From Lachnospiraceae bacterium (GTDB lineage: Bacteria > Bacillota > Clostridia > Lachnospirales > Lachnospiraceae), in NCBI GenBank assembly GCA_910574865.1, contig CAJTDN010000004.1:312300-376299 (forward strand): a stretch of 64,000 bases of DNA, read 5' to 3'. This document shows, piece by piece, positions 17,639-26,144 of this stretch. The notes under the pieces are model-generated. The model saw nothing but the letters and a program-made list of their open reading frames with translations. It did no database searches and had not been told where the DNA came from. Position 1 is the stretch's first letter, and each line of letters begins with the position of its first letter. Position numbers and translations under genes: made by a program.

Positions 17639-20600
17639 ATGAAAGCAACAAAAAGTAATCGAACCGCGATGCGCCGCTGGCGCGGCGTCACGACCCTCAC
17701 CGCGTCCGTCCTCGCCCTGGCGGTAGCGGCCGGCCCCATCGTCAATTCGTTCCGCACGGACATTGACAAGTTCCTCGGAACGTCCAGCACGAAGCTGGTA
17801 CACGACGGTGACGAGAACATTTCAGAGGTTTACACCTACACTTCCGACTATGAAAGCACGACGGAATTGGTAAAGGCCATCGAAGACCTGGGCGAGCGCA
17901 TGAACGAAGAGGGCAGCGTCTTGCTGAAAAACAACGGCGCGCTGCCCCTGACGGCCGACGAGACGCAAAAGGTGTCCCTGCTCGGATTTTCCAGCTATTA
18001 TCCGGTCATGGGCGGCGACATGGGATCCTCCCTCACGCCAAACGTGGGAACCGACGCGGACACGATCGACTTCGTTCAGGCATTGTCCGCGAAGGGTTTC
18101 AAAATCAACGGCAAGATACAGGATTTATACAAAACCTTGGAACCACAGTTTACGACAGAAATTGACAACTGGGGAAACAAATCCATTTTCACGAGAATCA
18201 CGGCCCCGTCAATTGGGAGCACGTTCTCCAGCAAGGAGCCATCGCAGGCCATCATGGACGAGACGGACGCGGGCTGGAAGGATAGCTTGAAAGAGGACAA
18301 CGTCATCATCGTCACCCTCGCCCGCGCGGCAGGCGAAAACCGTACATACCTGCCAGGCACGGACGGCGTGGACGCGTCCCAGAACTTAAACCAGACCGAC
18401 CCGCTGGGACTCTCCGATGACGAGCGCGACCTCGTTGCCGCTGCCGTGGAGAACAAAAAGGCCAACGGCGGAAAGGTCATCGTGCTTTTGAACAACGCGA
18501 GCGCCATGGAAATCGACGAGTTGAAAAATAATGACGACATTGATGCCATGCTGCAAATCGGCTTGCCGGGCGGCTACGGCTTTTACGGCGTGGCAGACAT
18601 CCTCTCCGGCGAGGCCAATCCGTCCGGACACCTGACCGACACCTACGCGGTGGTCAACGCGAACGCCCCGTCGGCACAAAACTTTGGCGATTTTCCATAT
18701 ACGAACGGAAATCCGGCATACAGCATCAACTCCGTACAAGTGGAGGCCGAAAACATTTACATCGGGTACAAATATTATGAGACGCGCTACATGGACTGCG
18801 TACTGGGAGAAGGCAACGCCTCCGCGGCGGTCGGCAGCACCGATGGCAATGCGTGGAGCTACAATAACGAGGTGTCCTATCCATTTGGATATGGCCTAAG
18901 CTACACGACCTTCGAGCAAAAGCTTGACAGTCTGGACGTGGATTTAGAAAATAAGACCGTCACCGCCAAAGTGACCGTTAAAAACACCGGCGACGTGGCT
19001 GGCAAGGACGTGGTGCAATTGTACGTTTCCACCCCGTACACCAGCTATGACAAGGAACACGGCATTGAGAAAGCCGGCGTACAGCTCTTGGATTACGCGA
19101 AGACCGACGTGCTCGAAGCCGGCGCGTCCGAAACCGTGACCATCGAGGCCGACATGCAATACATGGCAAGCTGGGACAGTTCTTCTGACAATGCCGCCGG
19201 CACGAAGGGCTGCTACATTTTGGATGCCGGAACGTATTATTTCTCCTTGGGAAACGGGGCGCACGAAGCAGCCAACAACGTGCTTTCCGCGCAGGGCAAG
19301 AGCACGGCAGACGGCATGACCGGGGCCGGGGATGCCGCCATGACCGCGACGTGGAACCTTGAGTCGCTTGACAACGAAAGCTTCGCCCTCACCAAGAACG
19401 GCACGGCCGTGGAAAACCAGTTGGAAGACATGGATTTGAATTACTGGATGCCAGGCACGGTAACGTACATGACCCGCAGCGACTGGGCGGGGACTTTCCC
19501 GAAGACTTACGAGAATTTGACCGCGACGGACGAAATGCTGGCCGTCCTGGACAATGACAATTACGAAATTTCCGCTGACAACGGCGATACGTCCGCCATC
19601 ACCTTCGGCGCGGACAACGGGCTGACCCTGGCACACTTGAAAGGTGTCGATGACATTGACAATCCAGACTACGCCAAATTGCTAGACCAGATTACGTTGG
19701 AAGAATGCCTGATTCGCACCGGCTTTGGCGGCACAAGCACGAAGGCCATCGACTCCATCCATTCCCCGGAGGCGGTACAAAACGATGGGCCGAACGGCAT
19801 TTACTCTTATCCGCTTGGACAATATGCGAACACCGACGCGTCAACGGGCGACCCGTGCGCGATTGACGCGAACGACAAGAACGCGGGCTACATGGCCGGT
19901 GTCATGAGCAACGAGACCGTGATTGCCCAGACATTTAACAAGGATTTGGCAAAGGAATTCGGCCAGGTGATGGGCAACTACTCCTTGTGGGCGAACCTGC
20001 CAATTTACTGGGGTTGTGGCACGAACCTGCACCGTTCCCCATACAACGCACGTAACCACGAATATTATTCCGAGGACGCGATTCTGACCGCGTACCAAGG
20101 CGCGAACTTCGTGGAAGGCGGCATGGAATATGGCTGTCTGATTGCTCCGAAGCACTTGGCATTTAACGACTCGGAAATCAACCGTACCGGCATCAGCGTG
20201 TTCATGACCGAGCAACAAGCGCGTGAAAATGAATTGCGTGGCACGCAGGCCGTCATTGAAGACGCGGGCGCGCTGGCCGTCATGACCGCTTATAACCGTG
20301 TCGGCGTGTACACCGACAACTCCCATACGGGACTGTTAATCAACATCCTGCGCGGCGAGTGGGGCTTTAAAGGACTGATGAGCGAAGACTTCATCATGGA
20401 CGCGAATTACGTTTGTCTGAAAGAAGCCATCTTAAACGGCGTGACGATGAGCTGCAATACCGGCGACAACACGATGGACGCCATCACCGAGAAATATGGA
20501 TACTGGACCGTGGAAAACGTCGGAAAGGACGCACGGCTTTTGACCGCCTTAAAGCAGGCAATGACCTACCAGGCATACGCATTGGCAAATTCCAACGCGA

Positions 20601-20740
20601 TGGACGGCTACACCCCGACCACGCACCTGGTTACCGTGAACACGTGGTATGACAACTTGATTCTCGGACTGCAAATCGCGTTCGCGCTGCTGACACTCCT
20701 TGGCGTCGTCATGTACATGCGTTCCGCCAAGAAGAATTAA
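17639..20740 (+). CDS. membrane-anchored GH3 glycosidase, permuted domain order
   Basis: 1033 residues. A hydrophobic segment at about 17-37 and a second at about 1003-1025 ('LILGLQIAFALLTLLGVVMY') place the enzyme outside, anchored at both ends. The usual C-terminal half comes first: the alpha/beta sandwich ('MNEEGSVLLKNNGALPL', 'IGLPGGYGFYGVADILSGEA', 'YPFGYGLSYTTFEQ') and an Fn3-like domain ('VTVKNTGDVAGKDVVQLYV'). The TIM barrel follows, with 'APKHLAFNDSEINRTG' and the nucleophile in 'GLMSEDFIMD' (Asp917). GH3 enzymes remove beta-glucosyl, xylosyl or related residues. AAAGGAGG precedes the ATG. A role trimming glycosides before import is likely. Confidence 0.92.
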   Translation: MKATKSNRTAMRRWRGVTTLTASVLALAVAAGPIVNSFRTDIDKFLGTSSTKLVHDGDENISEVYTYTSDYESTTELVKAIEDLGERMNEEGSVLLKNNGALPLTADETQKVSLLGFSSYYPVMGGDMGSSLTPNVGTDADTIDFVQALSAKGFKINGKIQDLYKTLEPQFTTEIDNWGNKSIFTRITAPSIGSTFSSKEPSQAIMDETDAGWKDSLKEDNVIIVTLARAAGENRTYLPGTDGVDASQNLNQTDPLGLSDDERDLVAAAVENKKANGGKVIVLLNNASAMEIDELKNNDDIDAMLQIGLPGGYGFYGVADILSGEANPSGHLTDTYAVVNANAPSAQNFGDFPYTNGNPAYSINSVQVEAENIYIGYKYYETRYMDCVLGEGNASAAVGSTDGNAWSYNNEVSYPFGYGLSYTTFEQKLDSLDVDLENKTVTAKVTVKNTGDVAGKDVVQLYVSTPYTSYDKEHGIEKAGVQLLDYAKTDVLEAGASETVTIEADMQYMASWDSSSDNAAGTKGCYILDAGTYYFSLGNGAHEAANNVLSAQGKSTADGMTGAGDAAMTATWNLESLDNESFALTKNGTAVENQLEDMDLNYWMPGTVTYMTRSDWAGTFPKTYENLTATDEMLAVLDNDNYEISADNGDTSAITFGADNGLTLAHLKGVDDIDNPDYAKLLDQITLEECLIRTGFGGTSTKAIDSIHSPEAVQNDGPNGIYSYPLGQYANTDASTGDPCAIDANDKNAGYMAGVMSNETVIAQTFNKDLAKEFGQVMGNYSLWANLPIYWGCGTNLHRSPYNARNHEYYSEDAILTAYQGANFVEGGMEYGCLIAPKHLAFNDSEINRTGISVFMTEQQARENELRGTQAVIEDAGALAVMTAYNRVGVYTDNSHTGLLINILRGEWGFKGLMSEDFIMDANYVCLKEAILNGVTMSCNTGDNTMDAITEKYGYWTVENVGKDARLLTALKQAMTYQAYALANSNAMDGYTPTTHLVTVNTWYDNLILGLQIAFALLTLLGVVMYMRSAKKN

Positions 20741-20748
20741 GTACATTC

Positions 20749-20782
20749 GCACGTAAGCACTCAATATACGAGTGCCAAGTGC
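20749..20782 (+). ncRNA. 34-nt structured RNA motif, copy 1
   Basis: GCAC, GTAA, GCACTC, seven-base loop AATATAC, GAGTGC, CAA, GTGC: an outer 4-bp helix, a GUAA/CAA internal loop and an inner 6-bp hairpin. It lies just after the GH3 stop and about 70 nt before copy 2; the bases between the copies can form their own stem (ACTCCGCAC with GTGCGGAGT). Confidence 0.65.
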
Positions 20783-20851
20783 TCTTGACTCTTGGAAACT
20801 CCGCACGGCTAGGCTCGTGCAATACCTCGCCAAGAAGTGCGGAGTACATTC

Positions 20852-20885
20852 GCACGTAAGCACTCAAAATACGAGTGCTAAGTGC
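20852..20885 (+). ncRNA. 34-nt structured RNA motif, copy 2, leader of gene 20907
   Basis: GCAC, GTAA, GCACTC, loop AAAATAC, GAGTGC, TAA, GTGC. Exactly 21 nt separate it from the ATG at 20907, with GGGAGG in between. A third copy (44873-44906, minus strand) has the same helices and loop length with a different inner-helix sequence, and is also 21 nt before a start codon. The position next to the ribosome site suggests control of translation. Confidence 0.75.
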
Positions 20886-20906
20886 TCATAGTAGGGAGGT
20901 TTCATT

Positions 20907-21335
20907 ATGAAAAGAAAAACATCTGCCGGTCTGTTTATGACCGCGATTTCCATCATTGCCGCCGTCGTTGGTTTCATCTATTATATGATGAACTGTAACA
21001 CGGCCTACTTTGCCAACTTGGGCGTAAACCCGGTCGTAATCGGCTGCATCGTCGCCGCCATCGTTTTGCAGGTCGTCCTAATCATTGTCGGAATGAAAGG
21101 CCAGCCGATGTGGATCGACATTTTGCCCATCGCCATTTCCGTATTTCTGATGCTTGGCACCATCAATTTCGTAAGCGCCCGCGTCAATGGCTTCGCAGCC
21201 ATCCTCACGTTTGAGAACAACGCGGAAAACATGGCCGACCTAAGTAGCGCGATTATCGGCATTGCGGCATGCCTGATTGCCACCGTCGTGAGCATCGTGG
21301 CATCCTTCTTCGATGTCACGAAAGAGGCGGCGTGA
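20907..21335 (+). CDS. four-helix membrane protein, unidentified
   Basis: 142 residues with four hydrophobic segments (about 8-28, 40-62, 68-85 and 108-130) and short loops; a small integral membrane protein. I do not recognise a family. It follows the GH3 gene on the same strand and is led by a 34-nt structured RNA motif and the ribosome site GGGAGG. It could assist the membrane-anchored GH3 enzyme or the symporter, but nothing in the sequence proves it. Confidence 0.75.
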   Translation: MKRKTSAGLFMTAISIIAAVVGFIYYMMNCNTAYFANLGVNPVVIGCIVAAIVLQVVLIIVGMKGQPMWIDILPIAISVFLMLGTINFVSARVNGFAAILTFENNAENMADLSSAIIGIAACLIATVVSIVASFFDVTKEAA

Positions 21336-21756
21336 TGAAAAAACTCCAAGCTTTCGACATTGTACCGATTCAGCAAAATACGTTAAATTGTGCAATATTT
21401 CGAAGCGAAAAAACTTCAAAACAACATGGCAACCTTGGTTTTTAAAGGGGTTACGCTACATGTTTCGAGGCCGGAGAACAAGATAGGCAATTCCCCGGCC
21501 TCAAACCATATACAGAGTATTACTTTTTCGGGCTTGAAATTAGGGAACCGCAAGAAAGTATTTTATGTAAATTGCTAGTGTACTGACACGTTGGTTTTTG
21601 ATAAAACCACGCTGAATATTTGTACATCGATAAGGCGGATGAAAGAGGCGATGTGGACATTTTCCTCCCATTTAAACTTGCCATCATCCCTTGTTAAGGA
21701 TAGCAGTTAGCATTATATTAGGAAATGCAACAAACAAATGCTTTGGAGGCTTGCGC
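21336..21756. other. intergenic region, no gene recognised
   Basis: The only clear structure is an inverted repeat GAGGCCGG (21467-21474) with CCGGCCTC (21495-21502), a possible terminator for the carbohydrate locus though without a long T run. Around 21620-21690 a short frame reads YIDKADERGDVDIFLPFKLA, which looks like a coding remnant, but I cannot name it. Confidence 0.4.
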
Positions 21757-23889
21757 ATGAAAAGGATAAATCAAAAAATATCCGGCAGTTTATTATTTAG
21801 AACCTTTACTTTTTTGATACCGATTTTATTGTTCATGTTTTCCATGGCATGCCTTGTCTCCTGCGCACAAAGTGAAAAACGCACCTCTGATTCCTCACAA
21901 GACGACGTGCAGTTTTGCCAAGTCGTTCTGGAAGACAATGAGGCTTTTGTAGCAAAAGAATCGGTTCTGCGCGTTCCGCGCGGCGGGACGGCCGTATTTT
22001 CCTTGCGCGTAAATGAAGGGTACACGCTTATCGGTACTGATTTTTCCGATTCTGCCAATGCCATGCTCCAAATGGACGGTACAAGCGCAACTTTGACAAT
22101 CCACAACGTGATTTACCCCGCCGTGGTTTCCATCATGGCAGACAAAACCCCCATAACAATACAATATGCCGCCAATGGCGGGACGCGCCTGGACGGTTTA
22201 GACGCGTCCATGCCCATAAGCATCGATGTCACTGACTCCAAGCTACGCCACAACACGTCTGTCGGCATTGACTTGTTTTCCCGCGACGGCTTCACGCTGA
22301 TTGGTTGGAACACCGCCCCCGACGGAAATGGAACCGCCGTGGGACTAGGCAGCCGCGTCGCCTGGGAAGAGGGCCTGACATTGTATGCCCAGTGGAGCAA
22401 GTGGACGGACGACTCCTTCTTTTCCTTTGAAATCCGTGGCGACGGCGCGATCATTACCGGGTTTCGAAGTACAGAATTCCACACTGGTGCAAATACGTCA
22501 GTAACTGGTGCAAATGCGTCAGTAACTGGCGGTTCACCAGATTCGCGGATTGCGGATGCGACTGGCGATTTGCCAGACTTACGGGTCGCGAATGTGGAGG
22601 CAGGCAGTGACATACTGACGATTCCGGCCAATTTAGGCGGCCATCCCGTGCTTTCCATTGACGAATATGCCTTTCAGAATTGCCCGGCCAAGACCGTCAT
22701 TTTGCCGCCCGGCCTTAAGAGCGTCCGTGCCTACGCCTTTTGCGGCTCCGCGCTTGAGACCCTCTATCTGTCTGATGACATTGTAAGCGTGAGCGACTAC
22801 GCCTTCAAAGATTGCCCTGATTTTTCCACGCTTCACGTCAACGCGGTGGAAGCTCCCGTGTACGGCACGAATTATTATGCGACGTTCCAGGACAAATTCG
22901 ACCGTCTCGTCTCTTTGCGGGACGAAAAGAAAATCGTACTCTTTTCCGGTTCTTCCACGCGTTTTGGTTATGACAGCGAAATGATTGACGACGCTTTTCC
23001 CGATTATGAAGTAGTCAACATGGGCGTTTTTGCTTATACGAATGCCTACCCGCAGCTTTTGCTGATTCTTGACAATATGCAAAAGGGCGACATTTTGTTG
23101 CATTCCCCGGAATTTGATGCCGCACAACGGCAATTTTGCGTCCGCACGGAATTAGACGCCCCCTTCTTTTGCATGATGGAGGCAAATTATGACACTCTCG
23201 CCTTGCTGGATTTACGGGAGACCACCCTGGTTTTCACGGCGTTCAATTCCTATTTAAAAACAAAGGAATCCCTGCCGCCGCAAAACTATTCCCTCTCCCC
23301 CGCCGATTATGACGAGGACGGAAACCCGCTCGCGGCGAATGGCCATGAGGATGGCACGCATTCCAGCACGGCGAACGATTACGAAAATGGCGCAAATCCC
23401 AATGCGGCGAACGATTGCGAAGATGGCACAAGTTCCAACGCATGCAAGAGCTACAATGAATATGGGGATTATGTTTTGTACCGCCCGAATGCCGATACGG
23501 ACGAACCCGTTTATGGCCTGGGCGTAGAATACACCGTGTCCGCCTTTCCCGCCAATTTTATCGAATCCTTGAACCAAGCGTACTCCCGTTTCCTGCAAAA
23601 TGGCATTACCGTCTATTTTGCCTACGCGCCGCGCAACCGCCTCGCCCTCTCCGAGGAAAGCACGGAAACAGAACGTGAAAAATTACACGCTTACTTTCAA
23701 GAAACGCTCCTCGTCCCCGTGATTTCCGAATTGGAGGACTCACTATATCCGGGCCGCTATCTTTACGGCACGGACAACCACCTTTCCACCGAAGGGGTCG
23801 CGATGCGCACGGAAAGCATTATAGAAGATTTACAAAAACAAATGGAGCGAGACAAGCTGGAAGACACGAACACGAATCGGAAACAATGA
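21757..23889 (+). CDS. lipoprotein with InlB-like and leucine-rich repeats fused to an SGNH/AlgJ-like domain
   Basis: 710 residues from ATG 21757, which follows GGAGG; earlier ATGs in frame lack one. A lipoprotein signal ends in 'CLVSC'. Next come an InlB/Listeria-Bacteroides type repeat ('GFTLIGWNTAPDGNG', 'LTLYAQWSKW') and a BspA-like LRR_5 segment ('SIDEYAFQNCPAKTVILPPG', 'SVSDYAFKDCPDFSTL'). From about 390 an SGNH-like domain has 'FSGSSTRFGYDSE' (Ser near 399) and near 671 'GTDNHLSTEG', the Asp/His block. Such AlgJ/DltD-like proteins work with MBOAT acyltransferases. Low-complexity repeats at about nt 22480 and 23330-23450 interrupt the domains. The surface target is unknown. Confidence 0.8.
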   Translation: MKRINQKISGSLLFRTFTFLIPILLFMFSMACLVSCAQSEKRTSDSSQDDVQFCQVVLEDNEAFVAKESVLRVPRGGTAVFSLRVNEGYTLIGTDFSDSANAMLQMDGTSATLTIHNVIYPAVVSIMADKTPITIQYAANGGTRLDGLDASMPISIDVTDSKLRHNTSVGIDLFSRDGFTLIGWNTAPDGNGTAVGLGSRVAWEEGLTLYAQWSKWTDDSFFSFEIRGDGAIITGFRSTEFHTGANTSVTGANASVTGGSPDSRIADATGDLPDLRVANVEAGSDILTIPANLGGHPVLSIDEYAFQNCPAKTVILPPGLKSVRAYAFCGSALETLYLSDDIVSVSDYAFKDCPDFSTLHVNAVEAPVYGTNYYATFQDKFDRLVSLRDEKKIVLFSGSSTRFGYDSEMIDDAFPDYEVVNMGVFAYTNAYPQLLLILDNMQKGDILLHSPEFDAAQRQFCVRTELDAPFFCMMEANYDTLALLDLRETTLVFTAFNSYLKTKESLPPQNYSLSPADYDEDGNPLAANGHEDGTHSSTANDYENGANPNAANDCEDGTSSNACKSYNEYGDYVLYRPNADTDEPVYGLGVEYTVSAFPANFIESLNQAYSRFLQNGITVYFAYAPRNRLALSEESTETEREKLHAYFQETLLVPVISELEDSLYPGRYLYGTDNHLSTEGVAMRTESIIEDLQKQMERDKLEDTNTNRKQ

Positions 23890-23903
23890 CAAGCCGACCA
23901 CCT

Positions 23904-24076
23904 AACAAAAAGTACACACCGGCAAACTTACCGCCCAACAAAATGTGCACGACGGCAAACTTACCGCCCAACAAAATGTGCACGACGGCAAACCCGCCGC
24001 CCAACAAAATGTGCACGACGGCAAAACGCCGTCCAACAAAATGTACACGACGGCAAACCGTCGTCCAACAAAATGC
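23904..24076 (+). repeat. tandem repeat, about 33-nt unit, five copies
   Basis: Units begin AACAAAATGTGCACGACGGC and end in a variable ACTTACCGCCC-like tail; the unit length is 32-33 nt. It lies between the stop of the SGNH lipoprotein gene (23889) and the ribosome site of the small membrane protein gene (24088), so it forms an unusual spacer within the operon. One frame is open through it, but it lacks a ribosome site and is unlikely to be translated alone. Confidence 0.85.
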
Positions 24077-24087
24077 AGGAGGTAACC

Positions 24088-24258
24088 ATGAAGCAAAAAA
24101 TAATTGCCCTCGCCACATTTTTAATCGCTCTCCTTGTCGTTACGGGACTTTTCGTGGCACTCGTCATGGGAGCGACCTTGCAGGAATTATTGACTCCCCT
24201 GCTCGTGCTCCTTGTCGGATATCTGATTATATTCTTACGTCAGGAAAAAGGGGGCTGA
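24088..24258 (+). CDS. 56-residue membrane protein of the acylation locus
   Basis: Starts at ATG 24088 after GCAGGAGG. Two hydrophobic segments ('IIALATFLIALLVVTGLFVA' and 'LLTPLLVLLVGYLIIFL') with a short basic tail. It ends 3 nt before the MBOAT gene. By position it resembles the tiny membrane helpers that accompany MBOAT acyltransferases (DltX in the D-alanylation operon), but there is no recognisable sequence match, so a helper role is inference. Confidence 0.75.
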   Translation: MKQKIIALATFLIALLVVTGLFVALVMGATLQELLTPLLVLLVGYLIIFLRQEKGG

Positions 24259-24261
24259 AAA

Positions 24262-26040
24262 ATGAACTTTACTTCATTGGATTTTTTACTTTTCCTTCCC
24301 GCCACGCTCCTGCTCTGCCGTCTTTTTCCCGCGCGTTTTCGTTGGCCGCTTTTACTTGCGGCAAGCTATTTTTTCTATATGCGATATACGCCATGGGTCG
24401 GTCTGCTGCTTTTCGGGGCGACCTTCGTCTCCTGGTTCTGCGCGGGAAAAATCGCTGTTGCACACGAGGGCGATTCGATAACGCGAACGGCCAAAATGAC
24501 GGCACATGAGAACGACGCGACATACGGATCGCGGCATGCGAACATGCGGACGATGACATCAAAACATTCCCGACCGGGGAAACGTTTCTGGCTGACGCTT
24601 GGTATCGCGACCCCGCTCGCCTGCCTTTTCATTTTTAAATACATGGGCTTTTTGGGACAGATAATCGAGTCCGTTTTCGGGCTTTTTTTCGGGAAACCCA
24701 TGGATTCCTTATGGGGTAAATCCGCAGGCTTCTCATGGGACATTCTGCTACCGGCCGGAATCTCATTTTACACGTTCCAGACGTTGTCCTACGTCATCGA
24801 CGTCTACCGAAAGAACCTGAAGCACGAGACGCACTTTGGCTACTACGCGCTTTACGTCTCCTTTTTTCCACAGCTCGTTGCCGGGCCAATCGAACGCCCC
24901 GGAAACCTATTGCCGCAATTAAAACGGGAGAACGCCTTTTATCCAGAAAATCTGCTTCCCGGCTTTTGTCAAATGCTAATTGGATTCTTCAAGAAACTGG
25001 TCGTGGCGGACTACCTCGCCCGCTTTGTTGACGTTGCCTTTGCCTCCCCCAAACTCGTACAAGGACCAGGAGTCGCTCTGGCCGCCTGCCTTTTCGCGAT
25101 ACAAATTTACTGTGATTTCTCCGGGTACTGTGACATTGCGGCAGGAGTCGCCGGGATGCTCGGTATCCGCCTGGTGAAAAATTTCGACCGTCCATATTCA
25201 GCGGGCAGCATTCGTGAATTTTGGCATCGGTGGCACGTCAGCCTGACAAGCTGGTTCACTGATTATATTTACATCCCCCTCGGCGGAAGCCGCAAGGGAA
25301 TTTGGCGGCAAACATGCAACGTGCTAATCGTATTTTTCATCAGCGGACTGTGGCATGGAGCGGCGTGGCATTATGTTCTGTGGGGATGCATCCATGGAAT
25401 GTACTTGACGGCCGGCATCCTCTACCATAAGTTCATCACGCGCCATGTGACACGCACCGCAACCGGTTCACGCAGAACGAATGGAGACGCAGCCGGTTCG
25501 CGCCAAACCAACAACCGCGACAAGCGCACGTCCACTCCACACCAAGACGATAAACACGACAAACACGCGCCTTTTTGCTACGGCTGCAACGTCCCCATAC
25601 AGTTCGCCCACAAGCTTTGGACGTTGACCCTCGTCTGTTTCGCCTGGATTTTTTTCCGGGCGCAGACCGTTTCCGACGCCTTCGCGATGGTGTCACATCT
25701 GGGAAACGGCTGGAACGCAAACGGCATCGCGGCCACCGTGAACCTCCTACAAATAACGCCGCTCGACATAGGGCAGACCGCGCTCATATTGCTCGTGCTT
25801 GAACTTTTGGAAAAATTCGGAAAAATTATGGAACACGAAACAACGCACGATGAGGGGTACAGCACGGGACATGGCACGGGACATGGCGCGACTCGCGACG
25901 CGCAAAACTCGTCTCATCAAACGAATTCCTCCCCCCTGCAGGCCGCCATCATTTTTTACCTGATTTTAACCATCTGCACTGCGTGGCTAACGTTGTTATC
26001 ACAAAACGCGGCAGGAACGTTTATATATTTTCAATTTTGA
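24262..26040 (+). CDS. MBOAT-family O-acyltransferase (AlgI/DltB-like)
   Basis: 592 residues, multi-spanning. 'LPAGISFYTFQTLSYVIDVY', 'FFPQLVAGPIERPGNLLPQL' and 'FSGYCDIAAGVAGMLGIRL' are the PatB/AlgI core; the catalytic His is in 'SGLWHGAAWHYVLWG' (about 365). These enzymes move an acyl group across the membrane for transfer to a surface polysaccharide. Three hydrophilic, repeat-rich inserts (about residues 72-112, 395-440 and 530-560, rich in Thr, Asn, His, Gly) are not part of the usual domain and share the locus-wide repeat habit. Flanked by two SGNH proteins that could complete acyl transfer outside the membrane. Confidence 0.92.
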   Translation: MNFTSLDFLLFLPATLLLCRLFPARFRWPLLLAASYFFYMRYTPWVGLLLFGATFVSWFCAGKIAVAHEGDSITRTAKMTAHENDATYGSRHANMRTMTSKHSRPGKRFWLTLGIATPLACLFIFKYMGFLGQIIESVFGLFFGKPMDSLWGKSAGFSWDILLPAGISFYTFQTLSYVIDVYRKNLKHETHFGYYALYVSFFPQLVAGPIERPGNLLPQLKRENAFYPENLLPGFCQMLIGFFKKLVVADYLARFVDVAFASPKLVQGPGVALAACLFAIQIYCDFSGYCDIAAGVAGMLGIRLVKNFDRPYSAGSIREFWHRWHVSLTSWFTDYIYIPLGGSRKGIWRQTCNVLIVFFISGLWHGAAWHYVLWGCIHGMYLTAGILYHKFITRHVTRTATGSRRTNGDAAGSRQTNNRDKRTSTPHQDDKHDKHAPFCYGCNVPIQFAHKLWTLTLVCFAWIFFRAQTVSDAFAMVSHLGNGWNANGIAATVNLLQITPLDIGQTALILLVLELLEKFGKIMEHETTHDEGYSTGHGTGHGATRDAQNSSHQTNSSPLQAAIIFYLILTICTAWLTLLSQNAAGTFIYFQF

Positions 26041-26059
26041 CGATGCCGGATCAAAAGAT

Positions 26060-26129
26060 CATGCTTGCATAAAGAACACGACTTTGAAACCCGCAAAAAG
26101 GCACCAAAAAGTATCCGTTTTTCAACGAA
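26060..26129 (+). repeat. interspersed repeat, copy 1
   Basis: Begins CATGCTTGCAT and continues through GACTTTG, CGCAAAA, CACC, AAAAGTA and TTTTTC blocks in the same order as 40401-40466. Lies between the MBOAT gene and the second SGNH gene. No coding frame. Could be part of an RNA leader or a passive repeat. Confidence 0.6.
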
Positions 26130-26144
26130 AGGACAAACCCAGCC

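Noticed and set aside
23904..24076. CRISPR-like array of 33-nt repeats
   Set aside because: The units are directly adjacent with no unique spacers, and no cas gene is near; it is a simple tandem repeat.
23886..24509. 207-residue open frame across the tandem repeat
   Set aside because: No ribosome site, repeat-derived PNKMCTTA text, and it overlaps the better supported membrane protein at 24088 and the MBOAT start in another frame.
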